From contig CAJNDS010000148.1 of the NCBI GenBank assembly GCA_905221605.1, positions 1 to 64,000 on the forward strand: a stretch of 64,000 bases of DNA, given 5' to 3'. Position numbers and translations under genes: made by a program. This DNA is from Symbiodinium natans. Taxonomy: Eukaryota; Sar; Dinophyceae; Suessiales; Symbiodiniaceae. Below the pieces are notes generated by a model that did not search any database, was not told the DNA's origin, and worked only from the letters and a program-made list of their open reading frames with translations. Positions 1 to 13,743 of the stretch are shown piece by piece (positions within the stretch are counted from its first letter, which is position 1; each line of letters begins with the position of its first letter).

Positions 1-3000
1 CATCGGCGTGTTGAAGATTGATAAGTTCTGGAGCCGAAATAATTTCATTATTGTCTGGGCTCCGTGTATTGGCGCAATTCGGCGTGGTGGCGGGTCTTTT
101 ATCGGGGGGATGTATGGGCCCCCTTGATTTCGTTCCATGAATTCTCGACTCGGCCAAATGGTCGACACGCGGCGTTGTCAAGCATGTCTTCCCTGCTCGC
201 TACGGACGATAATATTCAACTTGACATCGCATAATTCACACATATGTGTATATTCACGTGAAACGGTCGCTAGCCACTCAGGTCTTCACTTGCTATCCAA
301 GTCACTCTGACCAACACCAGGAAGGGTATGACGCGTCATGAAAAAACAGTACTCGTGCAATCTATTTCAACCAATTCGGAACTTGAGCATTCTTTTTTCC
401 GACTCTCCGCCGATCTGCCGGGTAAGGCAAGTCTTCGCTCAAAGCCGCTACAGACTCTCAGCTGCCGAGGGTGGCTCGGACACGCTCCGAGGCCCGATAG
501 TGAACCCTTGCTGAAAACTTCAGAGAGAAGAGGGGCCGGGATGAGCGGCATGGCCAGAAGGGCGGAAGCGGGAGCACGGAAAGGGCTGCTTAAGCGCCAT
601 CACGTCCAGGCGAGCGCCGCCAAGGACGGGAAGGTGCAGCAGCGGCGTCTCTGTGTGAGCTACGTGTGCTGCGGTCTCGGTGGCCCGCGCAGTTTTTTTC
701 CTCCGGCCACGAAGCGCCTGAGCTGCGCTCCAGCCCTGCCTCCAGCCTGTGCAGCCTGCGGATCCTGTGGCAGCGCCTGCGTGGCCTGCGCGCAGCGCCC
801 TTCGTAAGGCGAGGGCTCCAAAACATCTCCAAACTTCCGCAAACGCAGGGGACACCGGGCACGTGAGGTTGGGGCGGTTGGGGCACAGGGGCCAAAGATG
901 CCGCATCGGCTCGTAGCCTGGGCGAAAGCTTCCGGAAGCTTCGCTTCGGTGTTGGTGCGCGACTGCAGCCCGAATCTCGTTGATGGCTTGCGCAATCCGC
1001 CCATCGTCTACCAGCTGGTGGAACACAGCTCCGGGCCGGGCGGCTCCGTCTAACCACAGAAGTTGGCACAGACACAGCCGAGGCACACAATGGCATAAAA
1101 TGGCGGTGTAGTCTTTCCGGCTTGGATCCTCACTTGACTCACGTCCCGGCCGAAATTACCCCCACGCATGGCCAGAGAGTGTTCGCACTTCGGTGCTGTG
1201 TGGTGTCGGTGTCCCCCCGTGCGTTAAACATCAGGAGCTGTCGTCTGGTGAGGTGGAATTGGCGATGGGGTATGACATTCCGCTCACGTCATGCCCGAAG
1301 AAGACATGGTGAAACACTCGCTTCCACAAACAGCCGCCCGATCGAGATGTCTGGTGGGCGCCTGAACATACGCACGCACGCAGTCAGGTGGCGCAACGAC
1401 GGGCGCCCGGAAACGACAGCTGCTGGCTTACAACGCCTTGCCATCATTGGTGCGCGCAAGCATGGCGGCGAAGCACTGCATACGTGCGAAGCACTGCGCA
1501 TGCGACGCGGGACCTTTGTGAGGCAGCCAGGGTGCTGACCAAGCAGCCTGCACGCGGCAGGTTCCTTGGCCTCAGGACAACACTGCTGCTTGTGGGCCAG
1601 ATCGCATCTTTTTGCACCAGCTTAAGCTGACTACACAGAGACGCCGTAGTAGCGACCGTACCGGCCACGACAGTGGGCTCAGCTCAGGTCCTCAGCGACG
1701 GCACTTCATCAGGAAGAGTTCAGGAAGTCACCGAAAGCACAGCGGCGACAGGCCGGCCGAGCACCGGCCACGGCACAGGCTCAGGCCGTGCGCGTGAGAT
1801 CGAGAGCATGCACGAAAGCAAGCGTGGGTTTCTCGGCCAAAGCTTCAGCCGAGCCGCCTCGCTCCGACACGCCGAATGCTCGACTGCACACGGGGCATGC
1901 CAGAGAGTCTCATCCGGCTCGCTCCACCGGCATGTGTACTAATTATAGTTGAACCAACTAGCGCCCCCCGAGGCTGTCTAAGCTCATCATAGAAAGCTTC
2001 ATGATCGTTCCGTTGTGAGGGGCATAGCAGCGGTGCCTCCGGAACCTCAAGCACCGCTTGTAGCACCTGTGGGGCAAGCGCAGCGAGCGCCCGAGACAGC
2101 AGGGCCAGGGTCCCTGCAACGGCGCTCTCAAAACCACACAGCCGGCCGCGGCCCCGCAAGGTTGCCATGTGAGAACAAAGCAGAGAGCAGATGGCGAAAG
2201 GTGCACCACCTGGCGATCCGGGACTGTGGCCTGCATGGCACGCATGCTTTGGCACGTGCTTTTCGGAGGCGCGTTCGTATTCTTAAGCTGCAGCGAGAAA
2301 CATGGCAAACCCTGTGCTGACGCGGTACATTGACAAGCTCACCCCCGCTCAGGTCCATACAATCTGTATGCGGTCAATGTAGTCCACCGGTGTATAAGTA
2401 CAGTTATAATCGGGTTACGAAGTACCATGAACCTCCAAGTAGAAGACCTGAACCCTACACCCTGGACGCCCTGAAACCCCTTGCGCTGCGTAGTCCGGGT
2501 CGTACTTGTTGAGGTCGGAGGCGCAGGGGCGCGGGCCGCCGCGGGCGGGAGCGCATCATACACCTCCAGCTGGCTGTGTGTGTTGCGCGGGATGAGCCGG
2601 GTTTCCACAAAGCTGGGAGGGAGACAGCCGAAGCGCGCTCTGAGAGGCTCAACTGGGCTTTTGACCTATGTGCATGAAAGACCCGTGCATACCGCACCCC
2701 CATGCATGATAGACTGGCAGCTGAGGCACCTCTTATGTTTCAACTCCACACCGCCGGAGCCGCGAGAGAAGGGCCATGTAGCCACGCCACTTTCCATGGC
2801 CAAGTGCGCGCAGAAGTGGGGTGCCGAGGCTCAGCACGCAGTCGCGTGGCACGCCGGCCCTTCAGGTCGTGCCGAGGACAGAGGCACTGCCGATGGAAGG
2901 CACGAAGCATTCACCGGCTTGCGATGGCTTAAGAAGCTGGCGACAAGGAGTGCAGTTGCGAGGCCGCCGAGAGGCTTCTGGCAATCCACTGCCAATCCAC

Positions 3001-5010
3001 ACCGGAGAGCCTCGCACCTGCACGGCGCGATGCGGAAGAGGTGTGGCGATGGGGCTCTTCAGAATCAGCTTGGCTGGTCACAATGGCCATGGATCAGCAA
3101 ATCGACACATCCATCTGCGGTAGCTGCCGGGCATCGCCTCTGTCGTCTTGCAAATAAGCGCAGGCACAAGCTTGGAGAAGGGCACCTGCTTGGAAGTTTA
3201 GCTGCTGGTGCTGTCTAGACTTAGCTGGCCAGGAAGGCAGGAGCCTCCTTAGCCTGAGCTCCAGGTGAAGAGGTCGAGACACACAGATTCCACCGATCTC
3301 ACAAGCTCGGCTAGCACACGGGACTGAAGTCCACAGGGCTGTCAGCAGCCCGATCATCCCAATCAGTGGCGCAATGCGGTGGCGCCGGGTTTGGCTTCGG
3401 TAGGGAGAATAGCACGAAGAGTCGAGACTCTTCGTGCCGCACAAGTCACACGCATGCTCGTGCTGCACCAAAGCAGGTGGCCAAAGCGGGTACCACATTC
3501 ACTGACAAGAGGTGGCACGTGTGACAAGCGTCAGAGTCGCACAGGTCCGCCTCGATCTCGCGGCCCACCGGCATCAGCGGCATCGGCGCTGCCTCCCCAG
3601 ACCACATGCTGGGAGCGAGCACCGCAAGCACCGCTATGAACCTAGCAGGCGTGGAAGATCGGAGAATGTCGGTGCCGGCTGATGCATTTTGCTGCCGTGG
3701 TGTGGTAGTGGTGTCCGGTGGACCAGAATATATGCATGTGTATATATACATATGTGTGTGTGTGTATCTATCTATCTGCAAGTTCCGCATCTAAGCGTAG
3801 CCCCATGATTGATGTAGGCAGAGGTTCACGCATGAGCAGCCGCAACGGACAGAACACAAAACCGTGTGGACAAGCCTGCCATAGCCTGCCCCAATAAATG
3901 TGGCGACTTTAGGGCACTCAGCCAAGTGGGTGAAGCGGCTCGAGCACTTGTCCCGGTCTCCAAACTTTTCCTTGAAGGCAAAGACAAGAAGTTGGGGCGG
4001 GGAGCCGTCGGGTAACGAGAGAGGACTTATAGAACCGAGTATCCGGAGTACCCGAAGTATCCAGGGTGTCGGCAGCGACCAGCGCAGCTATGGCCGGTGC
4101 TGTGACTGATCCCACAACTGTGCGTCAAAACCTTCTAGAGCGCAGGCAAGTCCACCGTGTGCTATCATGTCCTTTTGGGGAGCACTACTCGAGTGAGTTG
4201 CTTACATGCTTGCAAGTGCAGGCTTGGCAGTCTGAAATTGCTGAGCGGCGGCTCGTCCTTGGGCCTACAAGGGGCTAGTTTAGCTCACATCTTTGCGTGT
4301 GAAGTCACATCTCCCCAGTGACACGCGGCTGCGAGCGAAGTCACATCACCCTGCATAAAGTCGCATCACGGAGACAAAAGTTGAAGCCTTTCCCCTACTG
4401 TGCACGTGCCGCACGCGCATATTCTCGACACACATGCAAACTATGGACTTGTCACCGCATGCCTGGGAGGAGAGTGGGTTCTGACCAATCCTGGAATTCG
4501 CGAATCCCCAGTGTGCACGCGCCCAAGATACGACTTTACACAAGAAGATACGACTTGACCTACCCCATGTACGTGCTGCGCACAATGGCAGTTTGCGACT
4601 GCTCTACACACTCTACACCAACCTTGGACATCATCTCCCAGGTGGTGCTTCATGGCTTGGAGGCATAAAGACAAGGAGCGAGAAAGCACAGATGCGAGCA
4701 AGGAGATGAACAGGTTCCACCTGCCAAGGAAGCATGCATGTGTGGAGAAGAGCCTGCCGGGCTAAGCAAGCCTTCGCTGTGCCAGTACTGCGTGAAGCTT
4801 GCATGGAGCTCACACCGGCGGACACCTGCAAGTGCTTACATATTTGCAAGCCTTCCGGGAAGGGTTGGAGCTGTTTGCTGATCCATTTACCTGACCGACG
4901 GCCAGAAGTGGCTTTGGCTGTAAGTAAACAATCAGCAAGCGTCGGAAAGTGCATGTGCAGCTGGCACAAGCAGCAACTCACTGCGTGGGTGAGCTATCCT
5001 GCACGTGCCC
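1..5010. other. No recognisable gene
   Basis: This is a GC-rich stretch with open frames on both strands, none of which resembles a family I know. Several frames overlap one another on both strands around 330-1100 and 2000-3500, which is what composition alone gives. It has no telomeric heptamer array, unlike the rest of the window. One possible short inverted-repeat end (CATGAACCTCCAAGTAG) lies near 2429-2445 and matches the end of the type II elements described below. A short TG/TA microsatellite is at 3728-3776. Confidence 0.5.
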
Positions 5011-5013
5011 CAC

Positions 5014-5292
5014 TCAGGCAAGAAGAAGTGCAGGCACACGGCAGGGAGCTTGCACTGTGGTGCCCGATGACCTGTCAAGACAAAAGTGCTGGTTGGCTCT
5101 GAACGCAGGAAACGAGGACCTTCGCAGCACGAGCCGGAGGCAGGATGTCGAGGGCGAGGCTTTTGCAGGTGGCCGGAAGCGGTGCTGAGCGCACATCATG
5201 CCTCCGCAGCGCGCGCAAACAGCTGGCCCACGGAGGCAATCAGCACAAGTCTGATGCTCTAGCCTCCAGCATGCTACGTCGTCTCCTTGCAC
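5014..5292 (-). CDS. Possible cysteine-rich exon
   Basis: I do not recognise this gene. The minus frame carries closely spaced cysteines and a histidine: CADCLRGPAVCARCGG, then CAQH shortly after. The C-x2-C, C-x2-C, C-x2-H spacing resembles small zinc-binding modules such as AN1-type fingers. Only about 35 residues look convincing and no flanking exon was found, so it could be chance. No function is assigned. Confidence 0.2.
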   Translation of the reverse strand: MQGDDVACWRLEHQTCADCLRGPAVCARCGGMMCAQHRFRPPAKASPSTSCLRLVLRRSSFPAFRANQHFCLDRSSGTTVQAPCRVPALLLA

Positions 5293-5299
5293 TTGGCAT

Positions 5300-6860
5300 C
5301 TAATAGTATTTTGGGGTAGAAGTGGTCAGCACTTTGGGGTTGAAGTGGTCAGTAGCCCTCCAAAACCTACTGGACATCTGCCGTGGCACCGGGTCCCGCC
5401 GCGAAGGGGGTGTGAAAGTGATGGGCAAGCCTCCGACTATAACATCTCCAAATTTTCAGAGGCAACGGCTTAATCAAGTTTAATCCCAAGACTGTAATCT
5501 ACAACCGCTCCGCTAGACAAAAAGGTTGCCAGCCTCCTTCTGCCGAATAAGACCTGCACGCCTGGTCTTTGAACATCATGGCTTCGCGGTCACATGCCGG
5601 AGGCACAAGAAGGGCTGGCCGTGACCGAAACTGACAACTTTGATGGGTAGCCAGCCTAAGTTCCCATTCTGGGGCCACCCCACCAACAAAGGGACGGCTT
5701 GCAGAGGATGTAGAAGTTCGAAGTCTACCAGGCCATGGGAGACAAAGCGGCTGCTCCGCAGGGGCTTCTTGGATGGCTCAGGGTTTAGGGCGAAAGCTTC
5801 CGCTTCCGGCCTTTCGGCTTCGCAAAGGCCATCTCCTCAGCTGCTCTCTGTGTTCGGCCCCGGCGTCGACTTTCATCCTATAGGGGATAGGATTTGGGGG
5901 ACCTTTGGGGCTATAGACCCTCTCCATAAGGTCTCTGTTTAAGAGAGCCAGAAGAAGGTTCAGAAGGGCTCCCTTTTCAGGGTCCCCCTTATCCTACCTA
6001 GGACATCCTTTCTCAACTATTGAGGCACAGCAGACGGATGAACGGAACCGGACAAACGGGGCTAAAAGGAAGGACGGGCTTGCCCGGGTTTCCCTGTCCG
6101 TGCGCAGAGCCTCGCCCACACTGCCGGCTCTAGCGCGGCTTCGGCCGCGCAGCGGGCCAGGGCGTTTTCAATGGGATCTGAGGCGTTTCAGACCTGACAC
6201 GTGCCTGTCTGTGTGCTACCGGCTGCCGGGCGTCCTTGGACGTACAAGCAGCACAGGCTTGCGCTTCTCGTTTAGTGCACGTTGCATCTGCAGCTGCAAG
6301 CTTTTCGGGGAGCGCGCGAAAAGAAGCACTAGATTCGACTGCGCAGTGGCCTTCGCACTTTCTTTCGGCTACGACATAGCATGATAGGCAAGTATAGAGT
6401 CGTCCGAGTCCTCGGCATAGAGAGGCGCTTTTAATCCCTCAACATCAGGCAGGTGGCAGTCTCAGGCTTTCCTCTCACAGGCCAAGCCGGATAATCCAAA
6501 CGCCCGACAGCTATATCGGCTGTAGGCCAAATCTGGCTCCAGGCTTTCGAAATGTGGTCTTTGCAGCATCCTTCATTGGAAGCCAGGTCTCATCCACAGA
6601 TCACTTCGAGTCCACCGAGGCGCTCCCGTGTAAGGACCGATGGCTCTGGCAAGCACAAGCAACTATTTTAGGGCCCCTTCGACTGCGCGCGGCTTAGGGC
6701 AGCTGAGCAATGAGCCCAGGACGACGGAAGCACGAGAAGCTCTTGTACCTTCGACGATGTTAGAAGTGCCAGCGAAAGTGGGGAGTCAGAGACCATCTGC
6801 GTGTACTGCCATACCCTGGACGTGTGGCATTACAGTTGCCGGTCGCCTGCTGCGGTGACC
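5300..6860. other. No recognisable gene
   Basis: Short open frames only; no repeats, inverted repeats or telomeric heptamers of note were seen. Nothing here can be assigned. Confidence 0.5.
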
Positions 6861-6863
6861 ACG

Positions 6864-9800
6864 GCTTCGAGTCAACTCCACTTCCATGTCTTCCATAGCA
6901 ACAAAGCAGCTTCGCAGACCTGAGCCTGCATTAGGGCACGTGCCTCGCTGGACTCAGGGCCGGGCTTTCGCCAAGCTCGACACATGCAGCATGCACGGCG
7001 GCCGTGAAGCGATCGGCGTTGCCACGCGGCATGCCCTTGGCACAGCACCGTTTGGATGTTCGGCACTGCATGGTGCATCGACATTGAAGGGGCAGGTTCT
7101 GACGACATCTCCCTGTCTGCGCCTGCCTTGCTACCGCAGCTTAGGTTTACATGATTTGTATGTATAGAGCTGGCATCGCATGACGCAGGCAACATGTTCG
7201 GCCCTTTGGTGTAGACTCATTTTGTCTAGTTGCAGGTTCCCATAAGGCTGTTCTATATCCTCCGCTTCGATAGAACGAGGCAGTGTACGCTCAGACTTTA
7301 ACAGTCTGCTTCCAAACCCGGAATGGGGAGATTAGCTTGATTAGGAGGCTTTCAGACTCTCGCCCCCGAAGCCTATTCTACCCGGAATCCAACACATTGA
7401 GCCCTAATCCTCACTAAGTCCCCATATAAGAAAGGTTTAGGGCTCGGCCTTGGGTAGGGCTTAGTACTGTGAGGAGCGTCTCGTGCGCGCTCTTGTCAAC
7501 GACAGTGGGCGCGGCGTGCGGCATCTTGCTGCCATCTCAGTCTTCCCAGGCCGCCAGGTTCGCGAGGCTCTGCCCGCGGCGCCGCGGAAGTAGGTCCCTC
7601 CCCCGCCAGCAGCCAAGCTCAAGTTGGTGCACGGCCTGGGCAACCGCTCGGGCGCTCAGGAGGGTGCCGGCCGCATCCAGGTCGAGAAACGGGCGGACCA
7701 GGTCCGCGAGGGGTGGAAATGGCTCGAGTCAGGATTGCAGAATTATGCGATGCTTTCAATGAGCTCCCGAACCATGGGATTGCGGTTTCCGGACTCCCCC
7801 TAACAACACTTGCCAGCGCGCGACTTTAGGGTGCATGTTGGGATTTAAAGGCCTTGCTTGGAATCTTTGGGAAGACGAAGAAGAATTGTCGGAGCAGTCT
7901 TTGACAACTGTCGGATTCTTTTTCCGACGTTCGCAGTCAGGCCTGTCTTGCAGTCACCACGGACGTGAACCGAATCTCTGTTGAAGCTTGATTTTCCCCA
8001 CGAGAACCACTCCCAGGTTTGTGCCAGCCAGCAAATTGGCAAAACGAACTGGCCATGGCTAAGTGACCTCCAAACCAGAAGCACTGACACAAGGTCCTGC
8101 CACTTTGAAGTTCAGGGCTTTGGGCTTGCACGGCTTCGAGTCAACTTCCATGTCTTCCATAGCAACAAAGCAGCTTCGCAGACCTGAGCCTGCGTTAGGG
8201 CACGTGCCTCACTGGACTCAGGGCCAGGCTTTCGCCAAGCTCGTTGAATTATGCGATGCTTTGAAAGAGCTCCCGAGCCATGGGGTTACGGCTTCCGTGG
8301 TACGGGGAGAGCACCGCACTTCAATAACACTTGCCAGCGTGCGACTTTAGGGCGTGTGTTCGGACTCAAAGGCCTTGCTGAGAATCTTTGGGAAGAAGAA
8401 TTGTCGGAGCACTCTTCGCGCACAACTGTCGGATTCTTTTTCCGATGTTCGCAGTCAAGCCTGTCACGACGAAGGTGAACCGGTTCTTTGTTGAACCTCA
8501 CAAGAAACATTCCCAGGCTTCGAGGTTTGTGCCAGCAAGCAAATTGGTTCTACCAGCAGCAGATTTTTTGGCACCCGTTCAATGTATATAGTCACCCCAA
8601 CCCCAACCCCAATGGCGCAACCACTCCCAGGTTTAACCACCCAGCAAATTGGCAAAACGAACTGGCCATGGCTAAGTGACCTCTAAACCAGAAGCACTGA
8701 CACAAGGTCCTGCCACTTGGAAGTTCATGGCTTCGAGTCAACTCCACTTCCATGTCTTCCATAGCAACAAAGCAGCTTCGCAGACCTGCGCCTGCATTAG
8801 GGCACGCGCCTCACTGGACTCAGGGCCAGGCTTTCGCCAAGCTCGACACATGCAGCATGCACGGCGGCCGTGAAGCGATCGGCGTTGCCTCTGATGGCTC
8901 GTCAGGGGTGCTGCGCCGCACACCCTTGGCAGCGATCAGCACCGTTTGGATGTTCGGCAATGCGTGGTGCATCGACATTGACGGGGCAGGTTCTGACGAC
9001 ATCTCCCTGTCTGCGCCTGCCTTGCTACCGCAGCTAAGGTTTACATGATTTGTATGTATAGAGCTGGCATCGCATGACGCAGGCAACATGTTCGGCCCTT
9101 TGGTGTAGACTCATTTTGTCTAGTTGCAGGTTCCCATAAGACTGTTCTATATCCTCCGCTTCGATAGAACGAGGCAGTGTACGCTCAGACTTTAACAGTC
9201 TGCTTCCAACGACTTTTACTCCCCCCCGATACAGAAACCCGGAATGGGGAGATTAGCTTGATTAGGAGGCTTTCAGACTCTCGCCCCCGAAGCCTATTCT
9301 ACCGGAATCCAACACACCGAGCCCTAAACCTCAGTAAGCCCCCATAGAAGAAAGGTCTAGGGCTCAGCCTTGGGTTGGGCTTAGGTTTACTGCTCTTGTC
9401 AGCGACAGCGGGTGCGGCGTGCGGACTCTTGCTGCCATCTCAGTCTTCCCAGGCCGCCAGGTTCGCAAGCTCAAGTTGGCGCGCAGCAATCTTGCGAGCG
9501 CAGGCGGCACGCGGCCTGGGCCGCCCGCTCGGGTGCTCAGGAGGGTGCCAGATTCGGGTCGGACCAGGTCTGCGATGAACCGGTTCTCTGTTGAAGCTTG
9601 ATTTTCCCCACGAGAACCACTCCCAGGTTTGTGCCAGCCAGCAAATTGGCAAAACGAACTGGCCATGGCTAAGTGACCTCCAAACCAGAAGCACTGACAC
9701 AAGGTCCTGCCACTTTGAAGTTCAGGGCTTTGGGCTTGCACGGCTTCGAGTCAACTTCCATGTCTTCCATAGCAACAAAGCAGCTTCGCAGACCTGAGCC

Positions 9801-10230
9801 TGCGTTAGGGGCACGTGCCTCACTGGACTCAGGGCCAGGCTTTCGCCAAGCTCGTTGAATTATGCGATGCTTTGAAAGAGCTCCCGAGCCATGGGGTTAC
9901 GGTTTCCGGATTCCCCGGTTGGTATGCGACCGTGGTACGGGGAGAGCACCGCACTTTAATAACACTTGCCAGCGTGCGACTTTAGGGCGTGTGTTCGGAC
10001 TCAAAGGCCTTGCTGAGAATCTTTGGGAAGAAGAATTGTCGGAGCACTCTTCGCGCACAACTGTCGGAGACTTTTTCCGATGTTCGCAGTCAAGCCTGTC
10101 ACGACGAAGGTGAACCGGTTCCTTGTTGAACCTCACAAGAAACATTCCCAGGCTTCGAGGTTTGTGCCAGCAAGCAAATTGGTTCTACCAGCAGCAGAAT
10201 TTTGTCACCCGTTCAGTGTATATAGTCACC
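6864..10230. repeat. Diverged tandem segmental duplication
   Basis: Sequence from about 6864-7480 recurs at about 8729-9390 (offset near 1866). Sequence from about 7975-8590 recurs at about 9585-10210 (offset 1610), with long identical stretches. The block containing ATGTCTTCCATAGCAACAAA occurs four times (6886, about 8149, 8752 and about 9759), so there is a smaller nested repeat too. The copies differ by indels, so frames are not kept between them. I see no transposase, reverse transcriptase or terminal repeat. The open frames in it are repeated because the DNA is, and I do not call them genes. Confidence 0.8.
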
Positions 10231-10249
10231 CCAACCCCAATGGCGCAAT

Positions 10250-13200
10250 GCCGCTGGCATGCCACCGGCATTCGCGTGCGAAAGTAACTCACCTGGAACG
10301 CAAGCCTCTTTTGCGCAGCAGCCGCTGTTTCACGATTCTGGCTTCACGGGCGACGAGGCAGGGTCAGCGCAACCAAGGCCCAGCTCAAGCGAAGGGAAGA
10401 CGCTCTGGCGGGCTCAATCCTGCAGCTCTTTGCACTTTTTTTCAGCAGTTGAACGCGGGTGTGTGCCTCGGCAACGAACTGCAGTTCGTTGCTTGCAAGC
10501 AATGGGGGCGGCATCTGCACCCTGCGGCAGCGGCGCAGCCTTCGGGCCGGAAAGCCTCGGGAAGATCTGCAGCAGAGTATTGTGACAATGGGCCTCGCGG
10601 CCCCAAGGCGAGCTAAGGTCTCAGAAACCTTTGCACCCAAAAGACTTCGAAGCAACATTCGTCGAGCCGGCACCTGGGAGGCTTTTAGACCTTAAGGCCT
10701 TTGTTCGTTCCTTTTGCGTGCTTGATCCCGACTTACGCCGGAATGCGCTGGGGTCTCAAAGGGCGAAGAACCACCCTCTATGGAAGTCGTGACAAGCGCA
10801 CACATATGGCCGTGTGCCAGAACCCCCGGTTGTCGCGGACCGCGCGCGCACCCATCTGCTACAGACCTATGTACCGCCCGTCTTGATACAAACCTCTGTC
10901 GCGCGCGCATGCACGACTGGAAGCTACAAGGGGGCCGTGCAAAACAAGACAACAACAAGAAGGTCTGTCGCGAAACCCCGGGCGTTGATACATGCCCTAT
11001 GTAGCGGGGTATGTCGCGTTGGGCCACGACCCTGTGACAAGCAATTAACATTGGCGCGCGGCCATATGCCACCGTGCAGCAATTCACCGGGCGAGTGCTC
11101 TGAACATCTAGACGCCTAGGCTTCAAGTGTTGAGATCAGGGCAACGTCTTGATACAGCTCTTGAAGAACTAGCTCAGTCACTTTGTTCGGGTGTCGGCAA
11201 GCCACAAATGGAGAGGGCACCCCGACAGCTCTTGAAGCGGGAGCGGTGTATGAGTTTAGCCAGACGCTGTGTCATGGTGGTCATGGCGAGATGAAGGTTG
11301 CACGGGAGTGAGGCGCCTGATGACATCCTAGCATCAAAGCATGATGTCACCCGGCTTCCCTTGCCGAGGGTTGTGGGCACATCCTGCTGCTGATCCACTT
11401 GCAAGGATACTCATAACAAAGCACTGGCTGCATCAGAATAAAATTTCGGCGAACGAATCTAGGCTAACCCTTGGGTGAGCTTGTATTACTTTTCAACCAA
11501 TGCGCGACCCCGCCTCGACTCGCTAAGCTGGAAAACGGATTCGGTTTACATTGGCTTAGAGCAGAGTCGTCCTTGAAAGGAAGAGCGACTCTGAAGTTGA
11601 CTCTACAAGATGTAATGTCTAAACCCACGGACATGGAAGAAGCGGCCTGCAGTTAGGGTTGGTCAAATGTGAAACCCCCTAAGTTCGAAACCCTAAAACC
11701 CCTTCTTCCCTGCACACTGAGGCCCCCCACCTCAGACATCTCCAGAACTTCTTGGAGACCTTTGCACTCTTCTTGGACTCTGGTTGTGAATTGGTTTCGG
11801 TTTCCCGCCCCCTTCCGTACCTCCCCAGCTGCCGCCCGGCCCCCGGCGCAGAAACTTGGTTTTGCGGAGCCTTCACTGCAGGCACGCACACACTGCGTAG
11901 GGCCGCCTCGTGGATGAAGCATTGAGTTAGCAATCGCCAGGTCTGATACTCGAATCCCACCTCAGCATGGGAGGCCCCCCCGCCCTATCCCTTTCCGACT
12001 TCCAAGTCACAAGTTTTGTGAGTCTGCTGTGCGGCTGAAATGTCTAGTAAGGTTCGAATCCCTCCGGGCGCTGGAAATTACGCTCAAACGGGCGTTCTCC
12101 CGCGTCCTGCTTCCGCGAAGCCGCCTCCGATTCGCACGCCGAAGCCACCGACGAGCACCCGGATGGATGCAGACGAGGGGCAGGGAAGGGTTTTGGGGTG
12201 CTTGGACAAGTTGGGAGGACCTCTCATTGAGCACAAATCAGGTGAGCTCGTGCATGTTTAAGGTCATTTTGGGGGGATCTACGGTCAGCTCGCCATCATT
12301 GAGCTAGAGAAGGCCCGGCAAAACCTGCAAGAGGGAGGCGCAAGAGGAATGCTCAGTAGCACAGCATCGCTCAAGTGAGGAGCATATGACAACGATCCCT
12401 GTCTGCGTGCGAGTGCACTTGACTCGCACTGCAGCGCCGAGGCGCCGGTGGACAGCTGGTCCCTGCCGCCATAAGTATGGCTCTGCAACGAGCGTCGATC
12501 ATGCGTATGCAATTAGTGTCAACCATCAAAGCAGCTCCTGGGCACCCAGCTGTGGCCAGCAGCACGATGTCAGCACAGGGCCAGATCTCGGGGGCGATCA
12601 TGGCCTTTCTTTGGGCCTGCATGGCTCTTCTCAAAGCAGGAGCAGCACTCGAGACGCAGACTGTGACTTCATCAAGGGCCTCAAAAGCCTGGGCGACATG
12701 GCTCGTAAACTACAGTCACGTGGACAGCAACGATGGGAGGCGGCCTTCCCGCTCGGTGACGAGCCACACTTAAGGCAATGCGAAGGTGGTCCAGCACACA
12801 GATATGGCAATCACAGAAGCAGGAGGACATGGGAGCAGGCTTGAAATCCCCTGCCTCCTCGCTCGCGCACGGTCTGACGCATCTCTGCAATGAGAGCTGG
12901 CGAACTGCATCGAGGGGTTGACAAGCGGTTGCGCGTCCTCTGCCTGATGGCCATCGCCTGCTTCGTGCTCCGACTTGCATCATGTCGCATCTTGCACTGT
13001 GCAGGCTAGGAGCCGCTCGCACTGTTCAGACGAGTAGAGACTCAGGAACTTCATGGTTGAGTGGGGGCCCTGCTGACCGTGTCGAGACACCCTGTGTCAG
13101 CGCTTTCTCCCACGATCCCGCGTATGAGTTGCCCCCCAGGCCCCCCAATCAGCGAAGGGCGGACCCTTCAGCCCATTCTAAGCTCTCTAAGCGCTCGCAC

Positions 13201-13680
13201 ACCCTGCAACGAGGCTTAGGCAGCAGCGAAGTGCTAAGATCGTGCTTTGGGTGCCTTCCGTGCTTTGCCTCTAGCGCGAGCTCGTAGAGCTCGAGTCAGA
13301 TGCCATTCACTCCCGGCGCAAAGTGCCACCGCAGTTCTGCTGCAGCATATTCACGTTGATTCGAGGAATGGGGTCTCTGCACACGCTGACGCTTGGGCGG
13401 AGATGTAGCTGAGCATTCTGGACGGACTGTGCAATGTCTAAGCCTAAACTGGCCCAACAGCTAACATAGCTGGCTGGCTGAATGTGGTCACAGGCTCTCC
13501 GGCTCCGTTAATCCTACAGGCTCTCAGCCGCCACTTCAATAGAAATCCGCCTACACCAAGCACTCGCCTCCCACCTGGCCGTCAGGATGCTCTGCACCAA
13601 GCCAAGCGGAAAGCCGCGTGGCATCATGCCAAAGCGAGTGGGCTCCTGCCACGCAAGAGTGCTAAAGCACGGCCGAACAC
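10250..13680. other. No recognisable gene
   Basis: Open frames occur on both strands without recognisable domains. A GGTTCGAATCC string at about 12052 recalls a tRNA T-arm but no tRNA fold surrounds it. Telomeric heptamers begin only after 13.69 kb. Confidence 0.45.
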
Positions 13681-13688
13681 ATGCGTGT

Positions 13689-13743
13689 AGGGTTTGGGGT
13701 TTAGGGTTTATGGTATATAGGGTTTAGGGTTTAGGGTTTAGGG
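13689..13743. repeat. Interstitial telomere-like array (TTTAGGG)
   Basis: Degenerate and perfect TTTAGGG heptamers on the plus strand. This is the first clear array reading from the left; from here to 61.2 kb such arrays recur every few hundred bases. Confidence 0.85.

Noticed and set aside
2481-3218. 245-codon plus-strand open frame
   Set aside because: GC-rich sequence with overlapping open frames on the other strand, no domain, no splice-linked neighbours; consistent with chance.
12030-12080. tRNA gene suggested by GGTTCGAATCC
   Set aside because: No acceptor stem, D-arm or A-box pairs with it at the right distance.
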